DNA of 64,000 nucleotides from CBDEGR01 sp965237895 (GTDB lineage Bacteria > Acidobacteriota > Terriglobia > UBA7540 > JAPUME01), in NCBI GenBank assembly GCA_965237895.1, contig CBDEGR010000001.1, positions 248,001-312,000 on the forward strand. Direction: 5' to 3'. The stretch's first letter is position 1, and every line of letters begins with the position of its first letter. Positions 17,486 through 26,300 of this stretch are shown piece by piece. A program made the translations under genes and the position numbers. The notes below the pieces were generated by a model. That model made no database searches, was not told the DNA's origin, and saw nothing but the letters and a program-made list of their open reading frames with translations.

Positions 17486-18823
17486 TCAATACTGGCCCAG
17501 GTAGGTGTTTACCTCCCACTCAGAGACAGAGTCGTGGTACTCCTTCCACTCCTCTCGCTTGACCTGCAGATAGTATTCCCCATAGGGACTACCTAAGGCT
17601 CCCAAAATCACCGTATCATTCTCCAACGCATCCAGGGCGTCATTTAGATTGGCAGGCAGCAGGTCGATACCTTCAGCCTTGAGCTCTTCGACGGAAATCT
17701 CGTAAAGATTTCGGTCATTCCGTTTGCCCGCGGGCAACTGATTCCGAATACCGTCCAGGCCCGCGGCGAGCATCACCGTCGCCGCCAGATAGGGATTGAC
17801 CGAACCATCCACGGTTCGATTTTCAATTCTTCCAGGGCCGGGAATGCGGATCATCTGGGTACGATTAGAGCCGCCGTAGGTAACAAAAACGGGGGCCCAC
17901 GTGGCTCCGGAGCGGGGCGCACCGCGAATCAAACGCTTGTAAGAATTGACGGTGGGCGAAGTCACTGCCGCCAAGGCTCGGGCATGCTTTTTCAGGCCAC
18001 CGATGAAATGGTAGGCAAGTTTGGAAAGGCCGTTCTCATCGGCTTCATCCAGAAAGAGATTGGTGTCGCTGTTAGCGTCCCACAAGCTCATATGAGAATG
18101 CGCGCCATTCCCCGTTAGGTGGGCAAAGGGTTTCGCCATGAATGTGGCTAGAAGTCCTTCTTGTTCCGCGCAAGCCTTAACCATCCAGCGGAAAAACGTG
18201 TGACGGTCGGCAGTCCGAAGAGCGGTGGAGTAGGCCCAGTTGATTTCAAACTGGCAATTCGCATCTTCGTGATCGTTTGCGTAAGGATCCCAACCTAATT
18301 CGTCCATGTACTTTAGTAAAGTTGTCATGAAGTCGAGGTTGCGGTTTAACGCACCCAAGTCGTAGCAGGGTTTGTTAAGCACATCCAGAGGGTCGTAGGG
18401 TTCGTATTTCCCGTTGGAGTTCTTCCGGGTCAGGAAGAACTCCGCCTCCACACCTGTTTTAAGGATATATCCTTTTTTCCGGGCCTTGCCGAGCTGACGC
18501 CGCAAAATGCTGCGGGGACAATACGGCCATTCCTGCTCGTTGACATGGATGTTGGAGGCCACCCAGGCTACGTTTCTGCGCCAAGGGATCTGTATGAGGC
18601 TCTCGAAATCCGGCATGGCGATCATATCGGGGTCGTGAGGACCTTGCCCTATATTGCCGGCCGCAAACCCGGCAAATCCCGCGCTCCCGGCGGCCATATC
18701 ATGGAGATGCTTTGCCGGGACGAGTTTGGCTTTGGGCATGCCCCCCATCTCCACAAACGAACAGAGGAAAAATTCAATTTCTTTCTCCCGGACGAGATTA
18801 CCTAAGGCGTCCAGACTCATCAT
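17486..18823 (-). CDS. gmaS: gamma-glutamylmethylamide synthetase / GlnT-type glutamine synthetase
   Basis: The protein has 445 aa, the length of the glutamine-synthetase branch that includes GmaS and rhizobial GlnT. Visible GS motifs are GVEAEFFL near residue 124 (metal-binding Glu), CQFEINW near 195, GNGAHSHMSLWD near 245 and GRIENRTVDGSVNPYLAATV near 345. GmaS joins methylamine to glutamate with ATP to give gamma-glutamylmethylamide, the first step of the N-methylglutamate pathway. GlnT-like enzymes use ammonia. Sequence alone does not separate them, but adjacency to mgs and mgd homologues favours GmaS. It is the last gene of the minus-strand cluster, 30 bases after mgdA. Cytoplasmic and apparently intact. 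Confidence 0.8.
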   Translation of the reverse strand: MMSLDALGNLVREKEIEFFLCSFVEMGGMPKAKLVPAKHLHDMAAGSAGFAGFAAGNIGQGPHDPDMIAMPDFESLIQIPWRRNVAWVASNIHVNEQEWPYCPRSILRRQLGKARKKGYILKTGVEAEFFLTRKNSNGKYEPYDPLDVLNKPCYDLGALNRNLDFMTTLLKYMDELGWDPYANDHEDANCQFEINWAYSTALRTADRHTFFRWMVKACAEQEGLLATFMAKPFAHLTGNGAHSHMSLWDANSDTNLFLDEADENGLSKLAYHFIGGLKKHARALAAVTSPTVNSYKRLIRGAPRSGATWAPVFVTYGGSNRTQMIRIPGPGRIENRTVDGSVNPYLAATVMLAAGLDGIRNQLPAGKRNDRNLYEISVEELKAEGIDLLPANLNDALDALENDTVILGALGSPYGEYYLQVKREEWKEYHDSVSEWEVNTYLGQY

Positions 18824-18853
18824 AAGAAACTCCTTGTCGTGATGTTATCCGGC

Positions 18854-20065
18854 CTAATGTGAGACTGCCGCCGAGGCTTTCTCTCCCAAGAGGTTGTTCC
18901 GGTAAAAGCGCACGAGTGAAAAGGGACGGATCAGCTCCGGCTCCTTCCCTGTGGCAATGAACCGGGCCAAGTTTTTACCGGCCGCCGGGGCTGCCTTGAA
19001 CCCGTAGGTTCCCCATCCCACATCGAGGTAAAAGCCCTTCACCGAGGGGACATCCCCGATGATGGGACAAAAATCCGGTGTCATGTCGCAGATCCCCGTC
19101 CACTGCCGCAAGATGCGGGCCTCTCTCAGGCCGGGAAACAGTTCCAGGGCATGAGAAACCATCGACTGCAGAGTCGGCAGCGTGGACCTTAAGCTGTAGG
19201 AGGCGTAGGGATCAATTTCGGCGCCGAGGACAAACTCTCCCCGCGGTGTTTGGTTGATATAGACATGCAGATTCGCCGAGACGACCACCTTATCCAACAT
19301 TGCTTTCAACGGTTCCGTGACACAAGCCTGAAGAGGATGCGTGACGACCGGCAAATCCACGGCTGCCATGCGGGCAATCGTAGAGCACCATCCGGAAGTG
19401 GCATTCACCACCGTTCCGGTTCGGATCAATCCTCGGCTGGTTTGCACGGAAGTGATTTGGCCATTCTGCGTCCCCAACGCGCGGACTTCTGTATGCGGAT
19501 GGATCTCCACGCCCATCCTGTCCGCTTGGCGGGCGTAACCCCAAACGACGGCGTCATGACGAAGAATTCCTCCGGGCGGGTGAAAGAGTGCCGCGAGGAT
19601 GGGGTATCTCGGGCGCGAGCTGGTATCGAGCCGTGGAACGAGCTCTCGTATTTCTTCCGGACCGATGATGCTGCTCTTCACTCCGAGAACCTTATTGGCT
19701 TCGGCTCGGATACGCAAGCCGTTGACCGTTGCGTCGGTATGGGCAAGCGTGAGATGACCTTGCTGGGAAAACAGGATGTTGTATCCCAGACTTGCTGAAA
19801 GCTCCTCGTACAGCTTCAGGCTTTGGTCGTAGAAGAGAATACCTTCGGTGGTGCGGTAGTTGGCCCGGACGATCGCCGTGTTCCGGCCGCTATTGCCGGA
19901 ACCGAGATACCCTTTTTCCAATACGGCTACATTTCGAATACCGTGCATTCCCAGATAATAGGCCGTCGCCAGTCCGTGCACGCCCGCACCGATGACAACG
20001 ACATCATAGGTTTCCTTCAAGGGCCTCCGGGCCCACATTCGTTCCGACCTGAACAACTGGAACAT
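18854..20065 (-). CDS. mgdA: N-methylglutamate dehydrogenase subunit A / sarcosine oxidase beta-like
   Basis: The protein has 403 aa, the size of SoxB. The DAO-type FAD fold starts at about residue 22 (VVVIGAGVHGLATAYYLG) and GSGNSGRNTAIVRANYR follows. GGILRHDAVVWGYARQAD near 175 keeps the His to which FMN is covalently bound in heterotetrameric sarcosine oxidase. The C-terminal GICDMTPDFCPIIGDVP and YGFKAAPAAGKNLA segments are also conserved. It carries the amine-oxidation site for N-methylglutamate (or sarcosine). The upstream subunit gene ends 3 bases before this start. Here the gene lies after mgdB-C-D rather than first, an unusual order. Confidence 0.85.
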   Translation of the reverse strand: MFQLFRSERMWARRPLKETYDVVVIGAGVHGLATAYYLGMHGIRNVAVLEKGYLGSGNSGRNTAIVRANYRTTEGILFYDQSLKLYEELSASLGYNILFSQQGHLTLAHTDATVNGLRIRAEANKVLGVKSSIIGPEEIRELVPRLDTSSRPRYPILAALFHPPGGILRHDAVVWGYARQADRMGVEIHPHTEVRALGTQNGQITSVQTSRGLIRTGTVVNATSGWCSTIARMAAVDLPVVTHPLQACVTEPLKAMLDKVVVSANLHVYINQTPRGEFVLGAEIDPYASYSLRSTLPTLQSMVSHALELFPGLREARILRQWTGICDMTPDFCPIIGDVPSVKGFYLDVGWGTYGFKAAPAAGKNLARFIATGKEPELIRPFSLVRFYRNNLLGEKASAAVSH

Positions 20066-20068
20066 CGT

Positions 20069-20758
20069 TTAACCGTCCAAGAGTTGTGCAGCACGCATTC
20101 CAAAGGGGACTATTTGAAATTCTCGCCCTGCTTCCATTACCGCATGCCAGAGGTACCGACCGCATTCGCGGTCGAAGAAGATCTCATAGGCAGGCAAGCC
20201 GGATCGGTCCCTGCGCACGATAAGCACTCGGGTTGCTGCCAGCGGTCCCGCAACACAGCTAAGATCAGGAAACCCAGCCTCTCGAAAGTCCAAGGAAGTG
20301 AGCCTTGCCAAGACGGCTCGCGCCCTCGGTCCGCACAGGAGAAAGCCTCCATAGCCATCCGTACGATCCAGCACATGAAGGCAGCCGGATTGGAGGTTCC
20401 CCTCAATGATCGGAGCGGGGATCGGCCCATCCATCGTTCCCAAAACAAAGAAGGCTTCGTTTTGGCTCACCCGCGACAAAGAACTGGGACCTAAGCAGGC
20501 AACTCGTCCCGGTTCGGGGATCTCTCCCGGTAAAAGTGTTCCAGCCCATTTCAAAAGTTCGTTCCCTTTAATCTCCCATTTCCGAAGCGCACTGATGTCG
20601 GATATCCCTGTGCCCGACCGTACCTCGAGCGTCTCCTTTTCGGCATCGCCAAAGTGCTCCGCAACGTACCAGCCAGAGACTTCAACCAGGGTGGCTCCCC
20701 TTCGGACCATCTCATGGTGTACGGGGGAGTGCTTCCGCGGACTCCATGGACCCAACAT
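20069..20758 (-). CDS. mgdD: N-methylglutamate dehydrogenase subunit D / sarcosine oxidase gamma-like
   Basis: The protein has 229 aa and resembles SoxG, a GcvT-related subunit. It shows VSGWYVAEHFGDAEKETLEV, ISDISALRKWEIKG and YGGFLLCGPRARAVLARLTS. It probably closes the internal cavity in which methylene-tetrahydrofolate forms. It starts 3 bases after the stop of mgdC and ends 3 bases before mgdA, so the three are co-translated. No frameshift is seen. Confidence 0.75.
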   Translation of the reverse strand: MLGPWSPRKHSPVHHEMVRRGATLVEVSGWYVAEHFGDAEKETLEVRSGTGISDISALRKWEIKGNELLKWAGTLLPGEIPEPGRVACLGPSSLSRVSQNEAFFVLGTMDGPIPAPIIEGNLQSGCLHVLDRTDGYGGFLLCGPRARAVLARLTSLDFREAGFPDLSCVAGPLAATRVLIVRRDRSGLPAYEIFFDRECGRYLWHAVMEAGREFQIVPFGMRAAQLLDG

Positions 20759-20761
20759 AAG

Positions 20762-23674
20762 CTATTCTCTCAATCGCACGCCGTCAGGATCGTAGAACGG
20801 TGGCTGATGCACGGTTGCCACGAAATGTTTTCCGTTATTTTGGATTTCGAGCTTCGTTCCGTCGGCGGATAATCCGGCCGGAACCCACGCCATCCCGACA
20901 CAACGGTTCTGGCCGGGGCTTATCCGGGCGCTGGTGACTCGTCCCACAGGCTGGCGGTTGAGCACGACCGAACTTCCTTCCTCCACCAGTTCATCCGCGA
21001 CAAACCCCACCAACCGATTCTGAAATTCCTGCTCCCGGGCCACCACCAATGCGGGTTTTCCGATGAAGTCGTCTTTGTTGAACCGGACCACCCATTCCAT
21101 GTCCGATTCCAGCGGATTCGAAAGCGCGTCGGTGTCCTGGCCCACGATGACATGCTTCTTTTCCAAACGGAGAATTCTTTGAGCTTCCACACCGAAAGGC
21201 AGGAGCCCAAATTCTTTTCCGACTGCCAGCAAAACCTCCCAGAGATATTCTCCGTAGCAGGAGGGGTAGTGAATCTCCCATCCGGTTTCGCCAACAAAGC
21301 CAATCCTCGTCAGCAGAGTAGGTACACCCGCCACGTCTGCCTGCGCGCACTGCATATACTTGAAAGTTTTAGCGGATACGTCCAGTTCGGTCAACCGCTC
21401 TAAGAGATCGCGAGCCTTCGGGCCGGCCAGGTTCACCGCCGCGAAGTCTGAAGTTACGTTGGTGACGTGAGTGCAGAGGCAGGTGCCTATGATCCACCAG
21501 TTCAGCCATCTTTCTACGAAGTCAATGTTGCCGGTCGTGGTGGTGATATAGAAGTAATCATCGGCCACGTGGCTAACCGTACCGTCGTCGAGGATGATTC
21601 CGTCGTCTCCGCAGATTACTCCATACCGGACCCGGCCAACCTTCAAAGTAGAGAAGTTGTGCGTGTAAACCTTGTCCAGAAGACGCCCCGCATCCCTGCC
21701 CCGAACGTCAATCTTCCCCAGCGTGCTGACGTCAATCAACCCCACCCGTTCTCGAACTGCCTTCCATTCCAACTCCGGGTGTGTATAGGTATGAGGTCGC
21801 TTCCATTGCCCCATGTCCATCCACTGCACACCCACCTGGGCATGCTTATGGTGAATGGGAGTGAGCTTGACGGGGAAATGCTCGGGGCCTGCCAGAAGCC
21901 CCAGAGAGACTGTCTGAATGGGGGGCCTCGAAGTTGTTGTTCCCGTCTGGGGAGGGGTACGTCCGGTATCCTTCGCGCAGCAGGCGCCCAACGACCCCAG
22001 GCACATGCGCCCTTGACAGGGACCCATGGAGGCCGTCGTGTACCGTTTGAGCAACTCCATTTCGTCAAATCCCTCGGCTACGGCCTGGCTAACATCTTTC
22101 CGCGTCACGTCTTCACAGAGGCAGATGAACTGCTTGCCTTCGGTGAAGCCGGTGAAGAGACTCAACGATCGCACGGTTTCTCGGTATCGCTCCTCTTTCT
22201 GTTTGAGTTGAGCTGCCGTTCTTTGGAAGTCTTCGAGGATAAATCCTTCCAGAGGGCGCACACAGCTTGCGGCTTCCAGGCCGGCAAGACGCCCCTGGAG
22301 CAGATGAATGGAAAGTTCCCGATATCCTGTGAGATTACCCGCGGCGTGGAAATGGTCGGGCACCTTATCCGGGACCATTTGGTTCAAGGCCGGGTCAAAC
22401 GTAACGGTCCCTTGGTTTTGTCGCAGCAAGTCTGCCGAAGGGGCACGAAGTGAGCAGAGGCAAACAATGTCGCACTCGAAGCTCCTGGTCTGGCGAGCGT
22501 CGACGCTGCCCTCGGAAGTGAGAGGAGCTACTCTTAGGGAGCGAACTTTTGAACGGCCCTGCGCGGCAACCGGGCTAAATGAGGACAAGTACGGAATGTG
22601 CAGATACTTCAATTCTTGAACGGCCGGGGAGTCAGAGGTTTCCGGCCGCCCGTCAATGACAGCAACCACCCGTACGCCGGCCCGAGATAAGTCAACGGCA
22701 ACCTCTAATCCTTCGTCATCGCCGACGACGACCGCGGCTTGCTTCCCCGGCCTAACTCCATACAGGTGAATCAACCTCAACGCGCCGGTCCCCAGCATGA
22801 CACCCGGGAGGTCGTTGTTTTCGAAGAGCCAGGGGACCTCATACGTTCCCGTCGCCACGACTGTTTCGCGAGCGCGGAGGTGGATCAGGCAGTTCCCCTT
22901 TCTTATTGCCAACAATCCGCCCTCATAGCCGCCGATCACCGCGGCGGGATTAAAAACTTTAATCCGCTGATGTTTGATGACTCGATCCGCCATTTCACGC
23001 ACGATCTCAAACCCGGACTTTGACTGAGGGGAAGAAGGATCGGGGATATGGCGCCGGTGCACGCGAAGTTCGCCGCCCAGCTCGGGCTGGTCGTCGATGA
23101 GCACAACCTCCACTCCTGCATCCGCCGCTGCCGTTGCTGCGGCCATCCCCGCCGACCCTCCCCCCACTACAACCAAATCGGTGTGGAGATATTCGTGCGA
23201 GTAATCGGTTCTTTGCTCCCGCCGATCGCCCAGGCTTCCCAGGCCCGCCAAGCGGCGAAGGAGTGGCTGTGCAAGCTGCCACAGAAAGCGCGGTCGAATG
23301 AGAGTTTTGTAATAGAACCCGACCGGGAGGAGAAAATCAAACTTTTCGATCAAGGAGAACACATCTCGGCGGAGTGAAGGCCAGCAGTGCTGCGACGCGA
23401 CGCGGTCTCCCGGGCGGAGGCGTTCCGTGCAGACTCGAACGTTGGGCACGCCGTTGACGTTCATCAAGCAGTTGGGGCATTTTCCCGAAACGCAGAGGAG
23501 CCCCCGCGGCCGGTGGTATTTGAAACTACGGGAGAAGATTTCGACCCCGGAAGCTGAAAGAGCTGACCCGACCGTATCTCCCCAGTACCCCTGGAAGGTC
23601 CGACCCTCAAATTGGAAGGAGATGATTTGGCCGCGGTCGATGACTTCCCCGGATTGTGGATCAAGTCTGGTCAT
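20762..23674 (-). CDS. mgdC: N-methylglutamate dehydrogenase subunit C / sarcosine oxidase alpha-like
   Basis: The protein has about 970 aa, the usual SoxA length. Residues about 1-100 form a Fer2_4-like domain with Cys residues (LLCVSGKCPNCLMNV, RVCTERLRPGD). A nucleotide-binding fold follows (VVVGGGSAGMAAATAAADAG near 170). A Cys cluster CLCEDVTRKD and GPCQGRMCLG lies near 560-600. The last 370 residues are a GcvT-type aminomethyltransferase domain that binds tetrahydrofolate (VGLIDVSTLGKIDVRG, GETGWEIHYPS). It transfers the methyl carbon as methylene-THF. I chose MTRLDPQ (23674) over longer in-frame starts because it has AGGTGGT upstream and overlaps mgdB by only 14 bases. Confidence 0.85.
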   Translation of the reverse strand: MTRLDPQSGEVIDRGQIISFQFEGRTFQGYWGDTVGSALSASGVEIFSRSFKYHRPRGLLCVSGKCPNCLMNVNGVPNVRVCTERLRPGDRVASQHCWPSLRRDVFSLIEKFDFLLPVGFYYKTLIRPRFLWQLAQPLLRRLAGLGSLGDRREQRTDYSHEYLHTDLVVVGGGSAGMAAATAAADAGVEVVLIDDQPELGGELRVHRRHIPDPSSPQSKSGFEIVREMADRVIKHQRIKVFNPAAVIGGYEGGLLAIRKGNCLIHLRARETVVATGTYEVPWLFENNDLPGVMLGTGALRLIHLYGVRPGKQAAVVVGDDEGLEVAVDLSRAGVRVVAVIDGRPETSDSPAVQELKYLHIPYLSSFSPVAAQGRSKVRSLRVAPLTSEGSVDARQTRSFECDIVCLCSLRAPSADLLRQNQGTVTFDPALNQMVPDKVPDHFHAAGNLTGYRELSIHLLQGRLAGLEAASCVRPLEGFILEDFQRTAAQLKQKEERYRETVRSLSLFTGFTEGKQFICLCEDVTRKDVSQAVAEGFDEMELLKRYTTASMGPCQGRMCLGSLGACCAKDTGRTPPQTGTTTSRPPIQTVSLGLLAGPEHFPVKLTPIHHKHAQVGVQWMDMGQWKRPHTYTHPELEWKAVRERVGLIDVSTLGKIDVRGRDAGRLLDKVYTHNFSTLKVGRVRYGVICGDDGIILDDGTVSHVADDYFYITTTTGNIDFVERWLNWWIIGTCLCTHVTNVTSDFAAVNLAGPKARDLLERLTELDVSAKTFKYMQCAQADVAGVPTLLTRIGFVGETGWEIHYPSCYGEYLWEVLLAVGKEFGLLPFGVEAQRILRLEKKHVIVGQDTDALSNPLESDMEWVVRFNKDDFIGKPALVVAREQEFQNRLVGFVADELVEEGSSVVLNRQPVGRVTSARISPGQNRCVGMAWVPAGLSADGTKLEIQNNGKHFVATVHQPPFYDPDGVRLRE

Positions 23675-23993
23675 TGGCACCACCTGAACCAGGTTTGCCA
23701 ACTGTAGCATCGTTGCCCTCAGTTGTCTGTTTTGATTCGAGCTGCTCGGGCCAGAAGGTGGACTGAACTTGGTTGGTGGAAGTGTTGCGTTGGGCAAGGA
23801 ACCACAGACGGCAACCTAGGTGATGGTACCACCACTCGGTTTGAAACCCGGTTGAGTTTGTTCTCAAGTGTATATAGCGGATCCACTCTTCGAAGGGAGC
23901 GCTCATCCCCGGACGGACCTGATACTCACCTCCAAATTCAAACTCGTAAACTGAACGGGAACCACAGTTGGGACAAGGAAGCAGGAAGGACAA
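23661..23993 (-). CDS. mgdB: N-methylglutamate dehydrogenase subunit B / sarcosine oxidase delta-like
   Basis: The protein has 110 aa, the typical size of SoxD. CPNCG at residues 7-11 and WWYHHLGCRLWF near 54-65 supply the Cys3His zinc site of this subunit. FGGEYQVRPG and EEWIRYIHLRTN are family-conserved. It is a small zinc-binding subunit that bridges alpha and beta. Its stop region overlaps the start of mgdC (ATG inside GCCAATGACC), and it begins 3 bases after the end of mgsC, which implies strict co-translation. Confidence 0.85.
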   Translation of the reverse strand: MSFLLPCPNCGSRSVYEFEFGGEYQVRPGMSAPFEEWIRYIHLRTNSTGFQTEWWYHHLGCRLWFLAQRNTSTNQVQSTFWPEQLESKQTTEGNDATVGKPGSGGANDQT

Positions 23994-23996
23994 CTT

Positions 23997-25370
23997 TTAT
24001 TCTTCCTCTCGCGGCGCTTCCTGGCGCTTCCACCCGGGCCCTCCGCCGAAAGGCTCTCGAGTTCCCACCAGGGGAACGCCGGTAATCATGGAGCTCTCCA
24101 GAGTCAAAGCCCGCAAATCCTCCGGCTCCAAATCATGCACGTCAGACTTGCCGCAAGCACGGGCAAGTATTTGAATTTCTGCGGTCATCGCATGGAAGAA
24201 GTTGGCCACGCGGTCGGAGGCTTCCTCCACGGGCAGACGTGCCATCAACTCAGGATCTTGAGTGGCGATTCCCACCGGACAGCGCCCCGTGTGGCAGTGA
24301 TGGCAGGAGTAGGGTTCAGCCCCGATCTTGTGGTAATCCTCCACATAGACTGGCTTGTTACAATTGAGGGCAATCAAAGCGGCGGTGCCCACATATACGG
24401 CATCCGCTCCTAACGCCAAAGCTTTGGCGGCATCCGCTCCGCCCCGGAGTCCCCCTGCAATAATGAGTTGGACTTCTCCATAGAGGCCGACATCCTCTAA
24501 ACCGGCTCGGGCTTCGCATACAGCCGCCAGAGTCGGTACGCCCGTGTGGTCCATCAAAAAATCGGGGGAGGCGCCGGTTCCTCCCTCCATTCCATCCACC
24601 ACAATTACATCTGCACCAGCCTTGGCCGCCAACTTGACGTCGTCATAGACGCGCGTCGCTCCCATCTTTACAAAGATAGGCACCTGCCAATCCGTCGCCT
24701 CCCTCAATTCTTCGATCTTGAGAACCATGTCATCCGGGCCCAAAAAATCCGGATGCCGGCAGGGACTTCGCTGGTCAACGCCCGCAGGGAGGTCACGCAT
24801 CTGCGCAATCTCCGCGGAGACTTTTGACCCCAGAAGAAGACCTCCCGTGCCCGGCTTAGCGCCTTGGCCGATCGTCAACTCAATGCCGTCGGCAGACTTC
24901 ATGTGATGAACATTTATTCCGTAGCGGCTGGGCAACACCTCGTAAATCAGGACCTTGGAATTTTCACGCTCTGCCGGCAGCATCCCGCCATCGCCAGTTG
25001 TTGTGGAGGTACCTACACGGGTTGCGCCCCGCGCGAGCGCAACCTTGGCGTTGTGGGAGATGGCGCCATAACTCATGCCCGTGACCATAACGGGAATCTC
25101 GAGCTCGATGGGCTTCTTAGCAAAGCGTGTCCCCAGAACCGTTTTGGTGCTGCATTTCTCACGGTACCCTTCCAACGGAACCCGAGTCAGCGTACACGGG
25201 ATAAAGACGAGATCATCTAAAGAGGGGAGGGGGCGGCTTCGCAGGGTGCTGAATCCACGAACACGATAACGGCCCAGTTCCGCCTTGATCTGGATGTCTT
25301 CAATGATCGTGGGCTGCCAAATGTTGCTTTGCTGAAGCACTCCAGGGTCTTTCAAAGCGCCGCCTTCCAT
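23997..25370 (-). CDS. mgsC: N-methylglutamate synthase subunit C, GltB FMN-domain homologue
   Basis: The protein has 457 aa. It corresponds to the FMN-binding synthase domain of glutamate synthase, as in MgsC or rhizobial GlxD. Motifs seen are VMVTGMSYGAISHNAKVALA near 95, GQGAKPGTGGLLLGSKV near 165, DVIVVDGMEGGTGASP near 255, LIIAGGLRGGADAAKALALG near 310 and the Cys cluster HHCHTGRCPVGIATQDPEL near 370 (the 3Fe-4S-type site in GltB). It transfers the methylamino group of gamma-glutamylmethylamide to 2-oxoglutarate. Its start overlaps the end of mgsB by 19 bases. Confidence 0.85.
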   Translation of the reverse strand: MEGGALKDPGVLQQSNIWQPTIIEDIQIKAELGRYRVRGFSTLRSRPLPSLDDLVFIPCTLTRVPLEGYREKCSTKTVLGTRFAKKPIELEIPVMVTGMSYGAISHNAKVALARGATRVGTSTTTGDGGMLPAERENSKVLIYEVLPSRYGINVHHMKSADGIELTIGQGAKPGTGGLLLGSKVSAEIAQMRDLPAGVDQRSPCRHPDFLGPDDMVLKIEELREATDWQVPIFVKMGATRVYDDVKLAAKAGADVIVVDGMEGGTGASPDFLMDHTGVPTLAAVCEARAGLEDVGLYGEVQLIIAGGLRGGADAAKALALGADAVYVGTAALIALNCNKPVYVEDYHKIGAEPYSCHHCHTGRCPVGIATQDPELMARLPVEEASDRVANFFHAMTAEIQILARACGKSDVHDLEPEDLRALTLESSMITGVPLVGTREPFGGGPGWKRQEAPREEE

Positions 25371-26074
25371 AGGTCCATCTCGTGTTTGTTAAAGTTCCAC
25401 AAACGCCGGCCGGCCACGACCTTCTTGAAGGGATGGTCACTGGGGATTCCCCAGCGTTTCAGATTCTCCTGCAAGTATTTTTTGTCCTCTTCGTTGACTT
25501 CCTGAACCACGGCGTCAATCCCCAGCTCACCGATCGTCCCTCCCACGAAAATACACCCCTCATACATGGAATCGCCCAGAGCCGGGCCTGCATCTCCGCA
25601 GACGATGATAACTCCCTTTTGCATCATAAACCCGGTCATATACCCACAGGCATCTTCGACGATCAGCAACCCACCTTTCATGCTGATTCCAGCCCGGGCC
25701 GCCACGCTTCCATGCACGACGACGGTCCCGCCGCGGATGGATGCGGCACAGCTATTGCCGGTGTTTCCTCGCAGCCGTATTTGCCCTGCCATCATGGATT
25801 CTCCGAGCCCCCAGCCGGCGCTCCCGTGAATCTCCAGATCAGGTCCATCTATGAGACCTCCACAATAGTATCCAACACTCCCCTCCAAGACGATGGAGAC
25901 GGGAGAAAGAATGCCTACGGCAAGATTGTGGTGCGCCTCGGGATGAAGCACGCGGATCTCTTTCCTCCCCGCAGCGATCAGGTCCCTGATCTGCCGATTG
26001 ATCTCACGGGAACTTATTCCTCGACCCTCAATCTGGATTGCACGAACTTTCTGTTCCGATGCCATCAAGTCCAT
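25352..26074 (-). CDS. mgsB: N-methylglutamate synthase subunit B, GXGXG-domain protein
   Basis: About 240 aa with repeated Gly-rich turns of the GltB C-terminal right-handed beta helix: GSVGYYCGGLIDGPDLEIHG, GSAGWGLGESMMAGQI, GNTGNSCAASIRGG and GVIIVCGDAGPALGD. It is the structural third module of a split glutamate-synthase-like enzyme, as in MgsB or GlxC. The frame is open up to 26242, giving a 56-residue extension without homology-like features. I prefer MDLMASEQKV at 26074, which matches the usual length of about 230 aa. It follows purU and overlaps mgsC. Confidence 0.75.
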   Translation of the reverse strand: MDLMASEQKVRAIQIEGRGISSREINRQIRDLIAAGRKEIRVLHPEAHHNLAVGILSPVSIVLEGSVGYYCGGLIDGPDLEIHGSAGWGLGESMMAGQIRLRGNTGNSCAASIRGGTVVVHGSVAARAGISMKGGLLIVEDACGYMTGFMMQKGVIIVCGDAGPALGDSMYEGCIFVGGTIGELGIDAVVQEVNEEDKKYLQENLKRWGIPSDHPFKKVVAGRRLWNFNKHEMDLWKAAL

Positions 26075-26300
26075 TCCAGCGGATAAGTTGGAGCCTGCCG
26101 TAGAGAAAGCTGTTGCGTGCCGCACTTCGAAACCCCACAATTCGTGGGAAGAATCGGCCTTCGGCAGATTTCCTTTCGGGTAACGGTCACCATAACTTCC
26201 CTCTTCCCTTCGTCCTGATAGGCTCTTACAAGAGGACGACATGACTCGCGGCTGCCCGTATCCCGGGATTTGTCTGGATTATCATGAGGTTCGGCTTTCG

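Noticed and set aside
17486..18823. Ordinary type I glutamine synthetase (glnA)
   Set aside because: Length, motif spacing and neighbours match the GmaS/GlnT branch rather than GlnA of about 470 aa with an adenylylation loop.
21467..22453. Plus-strand 328-aa frame inside mgdC
   Set aside because: Antisense shadow of a strongly conserved gene. No family features, no RBS.
23675..23797. Longer start of mgdC
   Set aside because: It would overlap mgdB by over 130 bases and adds residues without family similarity.
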